Source of the DNA: Ypsolopha sequella | Lineage: Eukaryota; Arthropoda; Insecta; Lepidoptera; Ypsolophidae | Direction: 5' to 3' | Length of the DNA stretch: 64,000 nucleotides | Assembly (NCBI GenBank): GCA_934047225.1 | Contig: OW203993.1 | Location: 25,868,069-25,932,068, forward strand | Shown here: positions 23,656 to 33,873 of the stretch, in pieces | Numbering within the stretch: position 1 is the first letter of the stretch | Layout: every line of letters starts with the position of its first letter | The notes under the pieces: generated by a model | Databases searched by the model: none | What the model was told of the DNA's origin: nothing | Seen by the model: only the letters and a program-made list of their open reading frames with translations | Translations under genes and position numbers: made by a program

Positions 23656-24370
23656 TCTAGCTATTATAGTGCTCCCTTAATTTTTATATACCTATAATAT
23701 TTTTTTTTTACACATTGCACATTTTTGTTAAATGTCAAAAGCTGTTTTTTAATTCCGGATTTGTTATCCGGACACACGTCACAACAAATTGTAATATTTG
23801 TAACAAACTCGTTTGTAACTTTGTTAAATTTACCAAAGTTTCACGAAGCAGCACTATCAAACAATGAAAGCAATATTTTTTTGTTGAGGTACACTTTTAT
23901 ATTCTTTCGTCAAGTTGCTGGTCTGGCTTGCGTGCGGTAATTAACAACTGTCACATCACAGCATTTTAAAGTGCTATTGGCAAGTGAATCGTGATCTCGG
24001 CTCTTATGTACTTAGACAGCACTGAATCGGCAATGTATCAAAATCTAATGCTGAACCAATGAAAACTTGGAATTATAACACCCGTCACCGCGAAATAACC
24101 TCATATTACTCGTATTCGTATTGGATATACTTACAATCTAGTTTACTTACGGTGAAGGAGATTACTATGACGTAAACCTGACTACCCTAAAATGCGTCTA
24201 TTCGGAACAATAATTTAATAGGATGATGCTAAGAACTGTATGGAACCTGGTACCCGCTCCAATAGAAATAACCGATATGTGATTAGAAAGGTATTTACAT
24301 GTAGAACAAGAATTACGGTGACGCTTGTCTAGATTGTTAGTCCGATCGGAGTAATATAATCAAGTGTTAA
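23656..24370. other. gene-less stretch, nothing recognised
   Basis: AT-rich with no alignable repeat ends; the 71-codon frame at 23725-23940 has no family motif. Confidence 0.4.
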
Positions 24371-24685
24371 GGATTGTTACTAAGGCCTAACTTGAGACCG
24401 TAGAGTACTCCTGTCTCTTGGTGAACGCACCATTACCAATCAAAAGCTAAACAATGCTTGCATCTGCCAGTACAACCCGTACGAATTAACTGTGTACCTC
24501 GCGCTGTGACGTCATTTGGACGGTACGCTATCGCTACTGAGCGCTTGCGGCGAATGCGGGGTGCCGCGCGAGGCAGCGGGATTCCAGCGGAGTGCACAGT
24601 TGATTCGTACGGGTTGTATTTGGATCGGTGACCGTTTTTGAGTGGCTGATGGCGATTGATTTTTGTTATTGGCCTTGAGCAGTAT
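24371..24685 (+). repeat. 5S-rRNA-like repeat unit, copy 1 (split by a MITE)
   Basis: Begins GGATTGTTACTAAGGCC. Its 5S-like part, 'caatcaaaagctaaacaatgcttg', is broken by the MITE at 24473-24616 and resumes with TTTGGATCGGTGACCG at 24619-24634. Without the MITE and its duplicated TA the unit is about 169 bases, equal to copy 2. Confidence 0.7.
24473..24616. mobile_element. 144-bp GC-rich MITE with TA target duplication
   Basis: Terminal repeats of 22 bases (CAACCCGTACGAATTAAC... and inverse) match at 21 positions; TA lies on both sides (24471-24472, 24617-24618). The body is much richer in G+C than the surroundings. It is inserted precisely into the 5S-like unit. Confidence 0.85.
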
Positions 24686-24855
24686 GGATTGTTACTAAGA
24701 CCGAAGTTGAAACCGTATAGTTCTATTTGAACTAATGTTTAGAGTACTCCTTGCGTTAAGTGAACGCACCATTACCAATCAAAAGCTAAGCAATGTTTGC
24801 CTCAGCTGGTAATTTAATTGGATGGGTGACCGTTTTGTTATTTTTGTTATAATTG
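24686..24855 (+). repeat. 5S-rRNA-like repeat unit, copy 2 (intact)
   Basis: The unit starts GGATTGTTACTAAGACC. Between 24761 and 24833 it carries CAATCAAAAGCTAAGCAATG, comparable to the 5S region 'GATCACCGAAGTCAAGCAAC' with the internal box A, and TTGGATGGGTGACCG at 24818-24832, which is identical to the 5S box C segment as I remember it. Both pol III type 1 promoter boxes are therefore kept in order and at roughly natural spacing. The remaining 5S sequence is not recognisable, so it is not a functional 5S gene; a 5S-derived SINE or an old pseudogene fits. Confidence 0.65.
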
Positions 24856-25557
24856 GTAAATACCTGTAATAATAAAGCACAATGATGACATAAAGTCACA
24901 CACAATACAAACGAATGAATATACCTGCGCGTACGCGCCTGCCCGTCCACCCGCTAACCGATAGTGGAGGGGCGAGAGGGAGGAAGGAGTGAATTCACCT
25001 AAAACTGGTTACTGTGTAGCGTGTGAAGCCTTGATGCACAAAAAGGCTTAATAAGTCATGAACTATTGAAAAATCGTCAGGTGACTATTGCTTAAACTTA
25101 CATGTTCAGTACCGTATAACTCTGAACGGACGGGGATTTGGAACTGGGCGCCATAGTAACTTTATAATCAAATCAAAATAGCTATCCAACGATGTATCAC
25201 ACATAGCTATTGGAGTAGGGTACCAAAATTTGCATCATCCATAATTAAATACAATGATGAATTAAAAATATGATTGTAAGTAGTTGAATAAAAAACAACA
25301 AATTTTGAATTTTCAAATTATGCCGTGAACAGAGGCTTACGGAACCCTAACAAGATCTGTTTTCAAAAAACAGGAGCATTAATCGGTCACTCAACAGGCC
25401 ATAAACTTCGTTTCCGGTTCGCGCAAGTCTAAACAAACCCGGCTTTCCGTGCCAAAACTCGACCAATAAAAGTAACCATAAACAGTACGGAACAATGTGA
25501 CGGTTCCGTCAATAAACCAGTCTAAATAAACTCCTACAACTTGGCAAAAGAGTTTGG
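24856..25557. other. gene-less stretch, nothing recognised
   Basis: Contains a GC-richer patch at 24920-25000 without recognisable termini. Confidence 0.4.
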
Positions 25558-25869
25558 AAAAAACCGGCCAAGTGCGAGTCGGGCTCGCGCACGAAGGGCT
25601 CGGTATCATTATCTATAAAAACAAAAACGGCAAAAAAAAACATGTCTGTTGTATGGGAGCCCCTTTAAATATTAATTTTATTCTGTTTTTTAGTATTTGT
25701 TGTTATATCGGCAACAGAAATACATCATGTGTAAAAAATTCAACTATCTTAATATTACGGTCCATGAGATACAGCCTGGTGACATACGGACAGACGGATA
25801 GACAGACGGACAGCGGAGTCTTAGTAATAGGCTCCCGTTGGTTACCCTTAGGGTACGGAACCCTAAAAA
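25558..25869 (+). repeat. 'CCGGCCAAGTGCGAGTC' dispersed repeat, copy 3
   Basis: Complete copy in forward orientation, from AAAAACCGGCCAAGTGCGAG to GGGTACGGAACCCTAAAAA. Confidence 0.9.
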
Positions 25870-26146
25870 TGAGGGCGCTATCCAGCAGCCTAATTACCGT
25901 ATTGCTAATTTGGTGCTAATCACACTGACGTTTACGTCACAGATGTCATTTTCGTTGGCGAAACTTGGTATTATATTTTTTATTTATTAATTACCATATA
26001 AAGCATTCCCTACATGCTAAATTTCATAGTGCTAGAATAAATATAAGTAACACATCTTTTTTAAGGATAATTGTTTAAATTATTTAAAGTTTTTTAAAAA
26101 TATATATAAATATACTGATAAATAAGATAAACAAATACAAGGAAAT

Positions 26147-26191
26147 CTCAAGATATATTTCGGGTCCGACCTGGACCCGGCATCAGTTGAG
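26147..26191 (-). ncRNA. hammerhead-ribozyme-like motif, copy B
   Basis: On the minus strand CTCAA pairs perfectly with TTGAG as stem I, directly outside CTGATG and the ATATATC segment. Stem II is a perfect 6-bp GGGTCC/GGACCC with loop aggtc, followed by GAAA. Topology and spacing equal copy A. The core has CC where the hammerhead expects A9, so the same one-base surplus is present and catalysis is doubtful. Confidence 0.55.
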
Positions 26192-26320
26192 TATCTTAAT
26201 TAAAATAGACATTGACATATATATATTAAAAGTACATGACATGACAGGTTATGACCTAGACCACCTATTTACAATCTATCTATCTTAGTATTAACTTATT
26301 ATAAATTGTCATTAATAATA

Positions 26321-26324
26321 ATGG

Positions 26325-26370
<46 letters not shown>

Positions 26371-26499
26371 GAAGAAGAAGAATAAGAAGAAGAAGAAGAA
26401 GATGATGATGATGATGATTATTATGTTAATGATGAAGATGAGCAGGAGGAGGAGGATGATGATTATGATGATGACGATGATGATGATGATGATAATGAC

Positions 26500-26539
<40 letters not shown>
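26321..26539 (+). repeat. (GAT)n / (GAA)n compound microsatellite
   Basis: About 220 bases of GAT triplets with a GAA block at about 26367-26400 and several GAGGAG and GAC variants. It generates a spurious poly-methionine frame. Confidence 0.97.
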
Positions 26540-26657
26540 TATTTATCAGTATATTTATATATATTTTTAAAAAACTTTAAAAGCTGTTATAGTGTATATT
26601 TTAAATTATTTAAAAGAGCGTTAATGTGGACTAAAGTTAGGGGAGTTACTTATCAAA

Positions 26658-27038
26658 TGCCTCTTATACGCCGATGACCAAGTTCTCCTTGCTTCATCGA
26701 CGGATGCAAGAGATGGTAACAATTATAAGAAAGGAATGAAAATGAACGTAGGAAAAACAAAGGTTATGGTGCTAGAGAGGGATGAAGCGGTGACTGAATG
26801 CAAGGTCAAGATTGGAGATGGGGAAGTAGAACAAGTTAACGAGTTTGTTTATCCGGGTTGTCTATTTACGCGCGATGGAAATAAAAGTGTGACGTTGAAA
26901 TTGAAAAAGAGGAATGCGGGAAATAAAGTGAATGGAGCTCTACACTCCTTTATGGGCAGCCAAAATGTGACTGCAAAGGCACGATTGGCGGTTCATAATG
27001 GAGTGTTGGCTGAAACTAAAAACGAAAAAAATCGTTAA
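26658..27038 (+). pseudogene. non-LTR retrotransposon reverse transcriptase fragment
   Basis: The open frame begins CLLYADDQVLLASSTDA, the catalytic YADD box, and continues MKMNVGKTKVMVLERDEAV, VNEFVYPGCLFTRDGNKSV and NAGNKVNGALHSFMGSQNV, the order found in lepidopteran LINE-type reverse transcriptases. A gap of about 15-20 residues is missing after the YADD box, and sequence after AVHNGVLAET is lost, so it is an internally deleted, dead fragment. It starts shortly after the inverted repeat ending 26578. Confidence 0.85.
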
Positions 27039-27974
27039 ATAATAAAACCACGGATGATTTTGGGAACTGATGTAGGCAATGTTTATCAATTAAAAGATTT
27101 TTGAATTCGGGAATAACCCTTTCTTTTACGGCAATGAAGTAACCTTAATTTTGATAATTTAGCACGTAGGGCGCGCTTTATGTGGTAATTAATCAAAAAA
27201 AGAAAATGGTATACCAAGTTTCGTCTGTCAGAAATAATGTAATTCCTTGTAATTCCCATAGCTTAATTCCTAAAAGATTTTTAAATAAAATAAATAAATA
27301 AAATAAAAGATAAATTGTCTTACAAATCTGCTAACATACAAAATACAATAAATACATAAGTGAAAAGACAAAAAGGTCTAAGCTCGGCGTACAGCTAGCT
27401 GACACACATGCAGACAGCCGCCGATTTTCAGCTCAGCCTTGTAATACCACATGATGAAACACATTAGATTAAATTAAAGTAACTACAATAAATATTAACT
27501 ACAAAATAAATTGAAAAAAAAATAAAAAATAAATAAAGAACCTACAAAGTTTAATGAAACCAAAAAACAAAATAAAAAAAATAAATAAAAAAGAATATAG
27601 AAAATAATAATGTTTAATTTTAGGAGGGAACACATAGAGCCTGAGACTGCTTCTGTCAGTGTCAAACTGTTTTTTGCCAAGCTACAACTTCAAATATTAA
27701 TTAGACTTCGATGTATTGCTGTAAGGGTTTTAGTTTTTTGCCGGAATCCAATAAAACTTGGGATCATCCGAGCATGAACCCCGTTTAAGAAGCATCTTAT
27801 CTCCGCCACATACGGGTCAATGGTTTGGATGTAACCAGGCGGGTGAATGACACCCGGTCTCTAAATATAGACTGACCGAGATTCTTCAATACCTTTTATT
27901 ATTACTCATATATTCACGCCGCACCGCTCTCCTAAAGGGTTTACCAGAGATATAAGTATAGATGTATACCAATA
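27039..27974. other. gene-less AT-rich stretch
   Basis: Includes AAATA/AAAT-rich runs at 27285-27310 and 27480-27600; nothing else supported. Confidence 0.5.
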
Positions 27975-28105
27975 CACCTGTCTCGCGGGATTACAAAAAC
28001 CTGTTGATTTCGGCCAGATACTTGGCCCAATCACTCCGGGTTTTGGAGTAGACACCCTCACTTTAATCCCCAGAGAGTTTGGGCCAGTCAAGGGGCTGAA
28101 ATCAA
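27975..28105 (+). repeat. 'GGGATTACAAAAACCTGTTG' dispersed repeat, copy 1
   Basis: Matches the inverse of 29200-29330: 'ctgttga.ttcgg.cag.tacttggcccaa' and 'ctttaatccccagag' in the same order. Familiar from lepidopteran sequence; class unclear. Confidence 0.75.
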
Positions 28106-28303
28106 TTGGCAATTAAAGTCTGCGTTTCACAATACTGTCACTACAAAACCCTGAGAGGCAGGTGTAGACATTGAAGTGGGAGTTATTGATATAAGAAAAC
28201 AAACACTTCTGCAAATTTGTAAATTCAATGAAAGGCACGTCAAATCAAGTCTATGTAGTAAATAAAGAATTTCAAGTTTTATTTTGCACTTTATGAAAAA
28301 AAC

Positions 28304-28680
28304 AAAACCGGTCAAGTGCGTGTAGGACTCGAGCCCTGAGGGTTCCGTATATATCGTTATTATCGTATCGTTGAAGAATTAAATACTGGTAATTTTCGTT
28401 TTTTTTCTGTGTGCTATAAGACTTACTTGTGAAGGAAATTTCACTAAAACTGCCCTATAGGTTGTCATGGTTAGCAAATTTGTATGAAATTGATTATGTA
28501 AAGGGCATATTTTTTTTTTTGCGTCGTGTTAGAAACTTGACTTTTTTACAGCACCATGGAGACATAGACTTCTGTAAGAGGTATTAGTTTCAACTTCACA
28601 TCTCACACATGTAATGAGGCCTAAGCAAAATGATCTTGACAGACGGATAACAAAGTAAACTTATAAGTAAGTAGTTTTCA
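28304..28680 (+). repeat. 'CCGGTCAAGTGCG' dispersed repeat, diverged copy 4
   Basis: Begins AAAACCGGTCAAGTGCGTG and 'gagggttccgtat'; ends in a degraded 'gacagacggataaca' segment. Old relative of the family at 1844. Confidence 0.6.
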
Positions 28681-29199
28681 CTTTTTTGCACTAGGCTGTC
28701 CTAAATCAATACTTAGGCTTATATTATGAGGCCTTGCAAGCTCTTTTGGATATTTTTTCTTTAGAAGGGCGTTCAGATTGAATCCAAATTCTCCTTTTTA
28801 TACCTCTTTGAAATCTTCTTCTGATAGAGGTCGGTTGGACTTCTTTTTATTTTTCACTCTGTGAGCAATCTTTTCTGTTGTATAAAATGTATCAGATGTT
28901 GTTTAAGATGGATATCTCTGTCACGCGTATGTTATTTCATTTCATTTTACTTTAAACACATCAGCAGAAGGTGTTCGAACGTTTTGAAGTAATACCTTTT
29001 TAATCGTAATTGTTTAAGAATTCTAAGATCTGAAAATTGTCTCTTGCCTAGTGGTATGAAATGTAGTGTATTGCGTAACACTCCCGGTTTTAGAGTAAGC
29101 ATATCTACACTACAATTCCCTGTTAGTTACAAACACACGTCGGCGGAGTAACTCGGGCTTTTGTAGTTGGAGTAAAACGATTGATCTACTCTATGGTTT

Positions 29200-29330
29200 G
29201 GGCCACAATGTTGGCCCAACTACTCTGGGGATTAAAGTGTGCGTGTCTACTTTAAAAGCCCGAGTGGTTGGGCCAAGTACCTGCCCGAAGTCAACAGGCT
29301 TTTGTAATCACGCTACCTGTCTTTCCTCCT
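29200..29330 (-). repeat. 'GGGATTACAAAAACCTGTTG' dispersed repeat, copy 2
   Basis: Inverted relative to 27975-28105, so the pair could base-pair across 1.2 kb. Confidence 0.75.
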
Positions 29331-30925
29331 CCTCCGTATCAGTCAGGTCTTAGAAGCTTATTTTAGGTGCTTATGAGATGGCCCTTCTTCAGTATATTGC
29401 CGATGGCCAGTAATGGCTTCCTTCCAAAAACGCCCCATAAGAGGTTTTCGTTACTCATCTTTCACCGATCCTTTTGTTAGTAAAAATAAAAGTTCCATGT
29501 GATTTACGCAAATTCTGGTCGAAAATTTTCGGATCAGTATTTTGTTTATTACCAAGTTGCATCTGGATTTCTGGGTTACACCGCGTCCGTCGGTTCAAAA
29601 GGAAAGATGTTTTTCGGGTTAAGGAGGCTTCGTCGGAAAAATTAGCAACTCTATTCGTGGTGGTTGAAATTTCGAACAAACCCATATTAAAATAAAGTTC
29701 TTATCAGCTCGCACTACAATATGGTTGTTACGACAGTCGCTGCGGCTGACAAGTGCGAAAATAGTGTGTTTATAATTTATTTTACCTAAAATAAAATGAA
29801 TTTTCAAGAACTGAGAAAACCATATCATTTAATATTATTTTCTCAAGAAGTTTATAAATTTTTATACTCTTTCGATAAAAACTGTGGCAGTTATATTGTT
29901 ACAAGTGGACAAAAAATCAAGAAATAAGGGTAAACTTTGAATTTTCTTGTTTCACTTCTGTATATTAAAATAAAATTCAGGAAAAACCACATCACTATTT
30001 GTATCATGTAGATTACTATGTATTTTTCTTGTTTTAAAAAATGCTATAGTTACCGTATAAAATGGTTATAAAGTTACTCAGTTCAAAGTCGTTGGCGTTG
30101 GGAGAAACCTTAAGAGGGCGCCAAGCAAAATAATCTAAAACGACAGTCACTGTTAAATTGATTTATTGAATAATATTTCAATGATAAACAAATAGAATAT
30201 ATATTTATTATCACAGCGAATGTATCTACACTTCCGCCGCAGCGAATATTAAAAATAACTTATGGTGTAAGAAACAAATCTATCTAAAAAAGGTATTGGG
30301 GTTGTAGTCATCTCAATAACTTCTGTCGAATTTTGTCTCAACCACAATTCAAGACAATCAAGACAACTGGGCCGTTTCACATTTTTAAAATTTTGTCTGG
30401 TAAATTAAATATGATTTTTTTCTGTTAAATTCAATAAATACGACCACGATAAATAGCGACCACGAGAGAACAAGCGAGGTCTCTAATCGTTCTACGCTCG
30501 GCGCAGCCTTAATATAAAATTCGTACTGAAGCAGGGAATTATTCCCGTAAAATTATACAAAACCGCTGGAAGTTTCTAAACAATGTTTGATAAACTGTGT
30601 TTCGTACAAAAATACTGTGAAATCGTAAACTAAAATGAAATGACGAATTACTTACTGCATCTCGTTCCTACGATATACTGTTTTATTTACACGAGAATTC
30701 AAAGTAAACAAAATAATTAACTCCTTGGTCTACCGAAAGTCATTGACTCCGGTTTTGTATTGAAACTGAAACTGCTTCAGAAATAGCTCTCACAATACTG
30801 TAACATAACAACGTTTATAAACAACAGAAGTATAAATCGTTGCCATTTTACAAATATATTCTCGTTGAAGTAATGCTGGGTTTTCAAACGCTACTACAGT
30901 AAATGTTTTAAAGTTATATTATTCT
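29331..30925. other. gene-less stretch with a fragment of the 'CTTAAGGCG' family near 29700
   Basis: At 29710-29775 the words 'atggttgttacgacagtcgctgcgg' recall the family core. No supported gene; frames at 29455-29828 overlap on both strands. Confidence 0.4.
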
Positions 30926-31010
30926 ACATAATCATAATCATATCATTTATTTGCAGATTAAAGCCACACCTGGCACACAAATCATTTTATATAATAGGTA
31001 CACAGAAAAA
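30926..31010 (-). repeat. 3' tail of a non-LTR retrotransposon, (ATGATT)n
   Basis: On the minus strand the sequence ends 'tttaatctgcaaataaatgatatgattatgatta', a short-repeat tail typical of truncated LINEs. No coding sequence remains. Confidence 0.5.
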
Positions 31011-31463
31011 AAAATTAAATGTCAACATTTGTATAAGAAAAAGGTAATAATTAAATAAAATTCAAAATATGTCAGGTACTTAGTACAGAATAATAATTAT
31101 CATAGCAACAAGAAGATTTACGAACAAGAAATTCATATTTTATAAAATATAAGTTAAAAAAATGTTCTACTTATTAAAAAAAAAACGTATATTCAAAATT
31201 GTAACAATTTAGTTGTCAATTCATTCGAATTCATTAAAAATTGCGCCTAAAATATATCTACATTTTTTACCGGTGCCAAAGCTTACTTTAGGAAAACCAA
31301 GGAAAAAAAAACAAGTCTTTGTATAAATAAACGAAAATAAAATATGGAACCTCCGCTACGTGAACACTACTATAACCGTAATCTCGGAATTTTGTCGAAT
31401 TAATTTTGTCCGCTTCCATATCCTTATTTCTACCGGTTTTCTAATTTGGGTGTTTGTTTTTGA

Positions 31464-31757
31464 TTTTTCGGGTTCCGTACCCAAAAGATAACCAACGGGA
31501 CCCTATTACTAAAACTCCGCTGTCCGTCCGTCCGTCCATCCGTCTGTCACCAGGCTGTATCTCATGAACCGTGATAGTTAGATAGTTGAAATTTTCACAG
31601 TATTTCTGTTGCCGCCATAACAACAAATACTAAAAAACAGAATTAAATAAATATTTAAGGGGGCTCCCATACAACAGACATGTTTTTTTGCCGTTTTTAT
31701 AGATAATGTTACGGAACCCTTCGTGCGCGAGTTCGACTCGCACTTGGCCGGTTTTTT
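31464..31757 (-). repeat. 'CCGGCCAAGTGCGAGTC' dispersed repeat, copy 5
   Basis: Complete copy in reverse orientation, ends as in copy 1. Confidence 0.9.
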
Positions 31758-31887
31758 TATCGTGGTCATCTTTGACTTAGGTCGCCAACCGCCTCTGTAG
31801 TGTGGTAGTGGACTCAGGCTCTAAGCTATTCCTGCCGGGGCTTTATAACGTATTTGGTTGAATCCAGATTGCCTAGTCGACAACGAA

Positions 31888-32357
31888 CTTCAGTCGACCT
31901 CTGTCAGTACAAATATCGACAGAAACTATATTGAAATAACGTTCATATCAGCACGCACTGCATTACGACGTCGCTGGGTCTCCGGATAGCGCAAAATAGG
32001 AGAAAATGATACTTTTTGACAAGGACGCGAGAAACCGAAAAAAAATTTCATAAAAAAATTATCTTAACATTATTTTCTTTGTATTTTAGTTCAAGAATCA
32101 TGCAAATACCATTAGTGGTTCCAAAGAAATAACCAATTTTACTAAATTTTAGTCTAAAAACAGCTTGACTTTGAACAATATTTTCATACTGTTCTTTTAA
32201 CGCAAGAATAATTTTCAGAAATCAATTTCTTTCCTTATACTTTGAATAACACTACTACCTATGTATATTTTTCATATTTTTTAAACATCTCATTTAAGAG
32301 AAATATCGTTATCAGTAAGAGTAATTTTCGAATGACGCTGGAACAGGCGCCTTAAGA
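31888..32357 (-). repeat. 'CTTAAGGCG' family, copy in reverse
   Basis: Long match to the inverse of 41985-42452: 'tctccggatagcgcaaaatagg', 'aaataccatta', 'acagcttgactt', 'tactgttcttttaacgcaag' and 'gaaatatcgttatcagtaag' in order. Right end reads GGCGCCTTAA. Confidence 0.85.
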
Positions 32358-33060
32358 GGGCTCGGCTCTGACAGTTTTCTGCTTGGCGGTTATTTTACCA
32401 ACACCCCTTATAGTCTATTATGTTAGTACAGTACAAGATCATTGTCTATATGGTGACCAGGATCTGAGGATCACTACGTTAGTTATTTAAAAAACCGCAT
32501 TCAAATCCGTTGAGAGTTTCTTGAGTTAAAAATTAACAGACAAGACAGATGGATAGACAGACAGACAAAAATTATTAAAAAAAAATTTGGCCTCAGTAAA
32601 ATAACGCAACTCATTTAAAATTGCGCAAAAATATTAAATTTACGCAGACACGACTTTTTTAGTATTTTATTATTTATTTATTTATCAATTTACTATACCC
32701 ATTTCGATCATTTAGTTGCAATTTCAAAGTATAATTACAGCATAAATCTCTTACTTTTACAAGGCAATACCCATTTCTGATCGTGAACTGATAAGTTTCT
32801 CGTGTCTCATTAATTTCATTTTCTCGTGATAGCATTTGTGAGAAATTGTCACTTTTTATCGGCAGATAATCACTCTTAATAAAGACCTTATCTGGAGCAA
32901 TAACATCACTTGTTACGTCATCGTTTACCATCAAATTGGAATTTTATTGATCAATGCTATCGTAGCAATTTAACTTGATATCGATTTCGGTATTATAAAA
33001 GAAAGTTACAAAGGGCGTATATAAGGATATTACTGCTATCGATATTTATATGAAGTTTTT
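32358..33060. other. gene-less stretch
   Basis: The 86-codon minus frame 32674-32934 has no recognised family and no start or splice context I can defend. Confidence 0.4.
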
Positions 33061-33078
33061 ATATATACATATACTATA

Positions 33079-33203
33079 CTTAATAAAATGTGATGAAAGT
33101 TAATGTGAAATATATATATCGAGCCATATCCTGGCGACTGATGCCGGACTCAGGATAGGGCCCGAAATATATTTCACATTATCTTTCGTGATATTTTATT
33201 AAG
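33079..33203 (+). ncRNA. long hairpin with hammerhead-like motif, copy C
   Basis: Arms 33079-33113 and 33169-33203 pair at about 29 of 35 positions. The loop region contains CTGATGCC (33138-33145), an imperfect stem II GGACTC/GGGCCC, GAAA (33164-33167) and ATATATTTCAC. Immediate stem I pairs only partly (GGCGA against TCACA). It looks like a decayed relative of copies A and B with a much longer outer hairpin. Confidence 0.45.
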
Positions 33204-33484
33204 TATGTATATATATAATATATAAACTACATTTAAAGACAACTTAGAAATAAGTCAATTAATAACGTTTATTTACGATACTCATATGATAAATAAATAA
33301 ATAGATGACCCACTGCATACAAAATATACTTAAAATTTTGTCTCAAGTTTGCTATACGCAATCGCACCTAGCAAAACAGTCGGTGATTATTCTTTTGTAT
33401 TGATCAAATATCAACTTTATCACAATGAATGAAGATTGAAAACCGAAATATGCGAATGCATGCTTAGATTGTCCAGTGGGCCGC

Positions 33485-33492
33485 ATAGACAA
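33485..33492 (+). repeat. left 8-bp target duplication ATAGACAA
   Basis: Identical to 36406-36413, immediately outside the terminal repeats of the 2.9-kb transposon. Confidence 0.95.
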
Positions 33493-33873
33493 TAGGCTGG
33501 GCCGTTTTTGTATGGGGATTTTTTTTTTATGAATTTCTTTCGGGCTTATCGTGAAAAAGGTGTTTAATGATGTGTTTAAATGACAGGCAAAACATTGTTT
33601 AGATCAGATATCATTTTCAGCCTCCGGATTGGCTCTGAAAATAGCAAAATTTTGAAAAAGTCGTGTGTGTTCTTAGCCATTACAGCAAGGTAAAAAAAAC
33701 ATAGTAATATGTTTTTGTAAAATAAAATAAATTTTATGAATAATATTTATGTATTCAAGGAATGAATTTCACAAAAAATACTATAAAAAAATATAAATCA
33801 TAGCTTTAATTAGCGCGAAAATCTTGCTTACTTTCGAATTTTGGCATAACTCTACGAGACTCAATCTGAGCTT

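Larger units (their letters stand above)
26086..26578. repeat. 39-bp perfect inverted repeat enclosing a (GAT)n block
   Basis: 26086-26124 (AAAGTTTTTTAAAAATATAT...) and 26540-26578 are exact reverse complements. The 415-base interval holds a hammerhead-like motif and the (GAT)n tract. The repeats may be the termini of an element or an inverted duplication. Confidence 0.85.

Noticed and set aside
24686..24855. functional 5S rRNA gene
   Set aside because: Only the internal promoter portion is similar; the 5' and 3' ends that form helix I are missing.
26306..26677. 123-codon frame rich in methionine
   Set aside because: It is the translation of the (GAT)n microsatellite; no gene.
32674..32934. 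86-codon minus-strand frame
   Set aside because: No family motif, AT-driven composition, no promoter or splice context.
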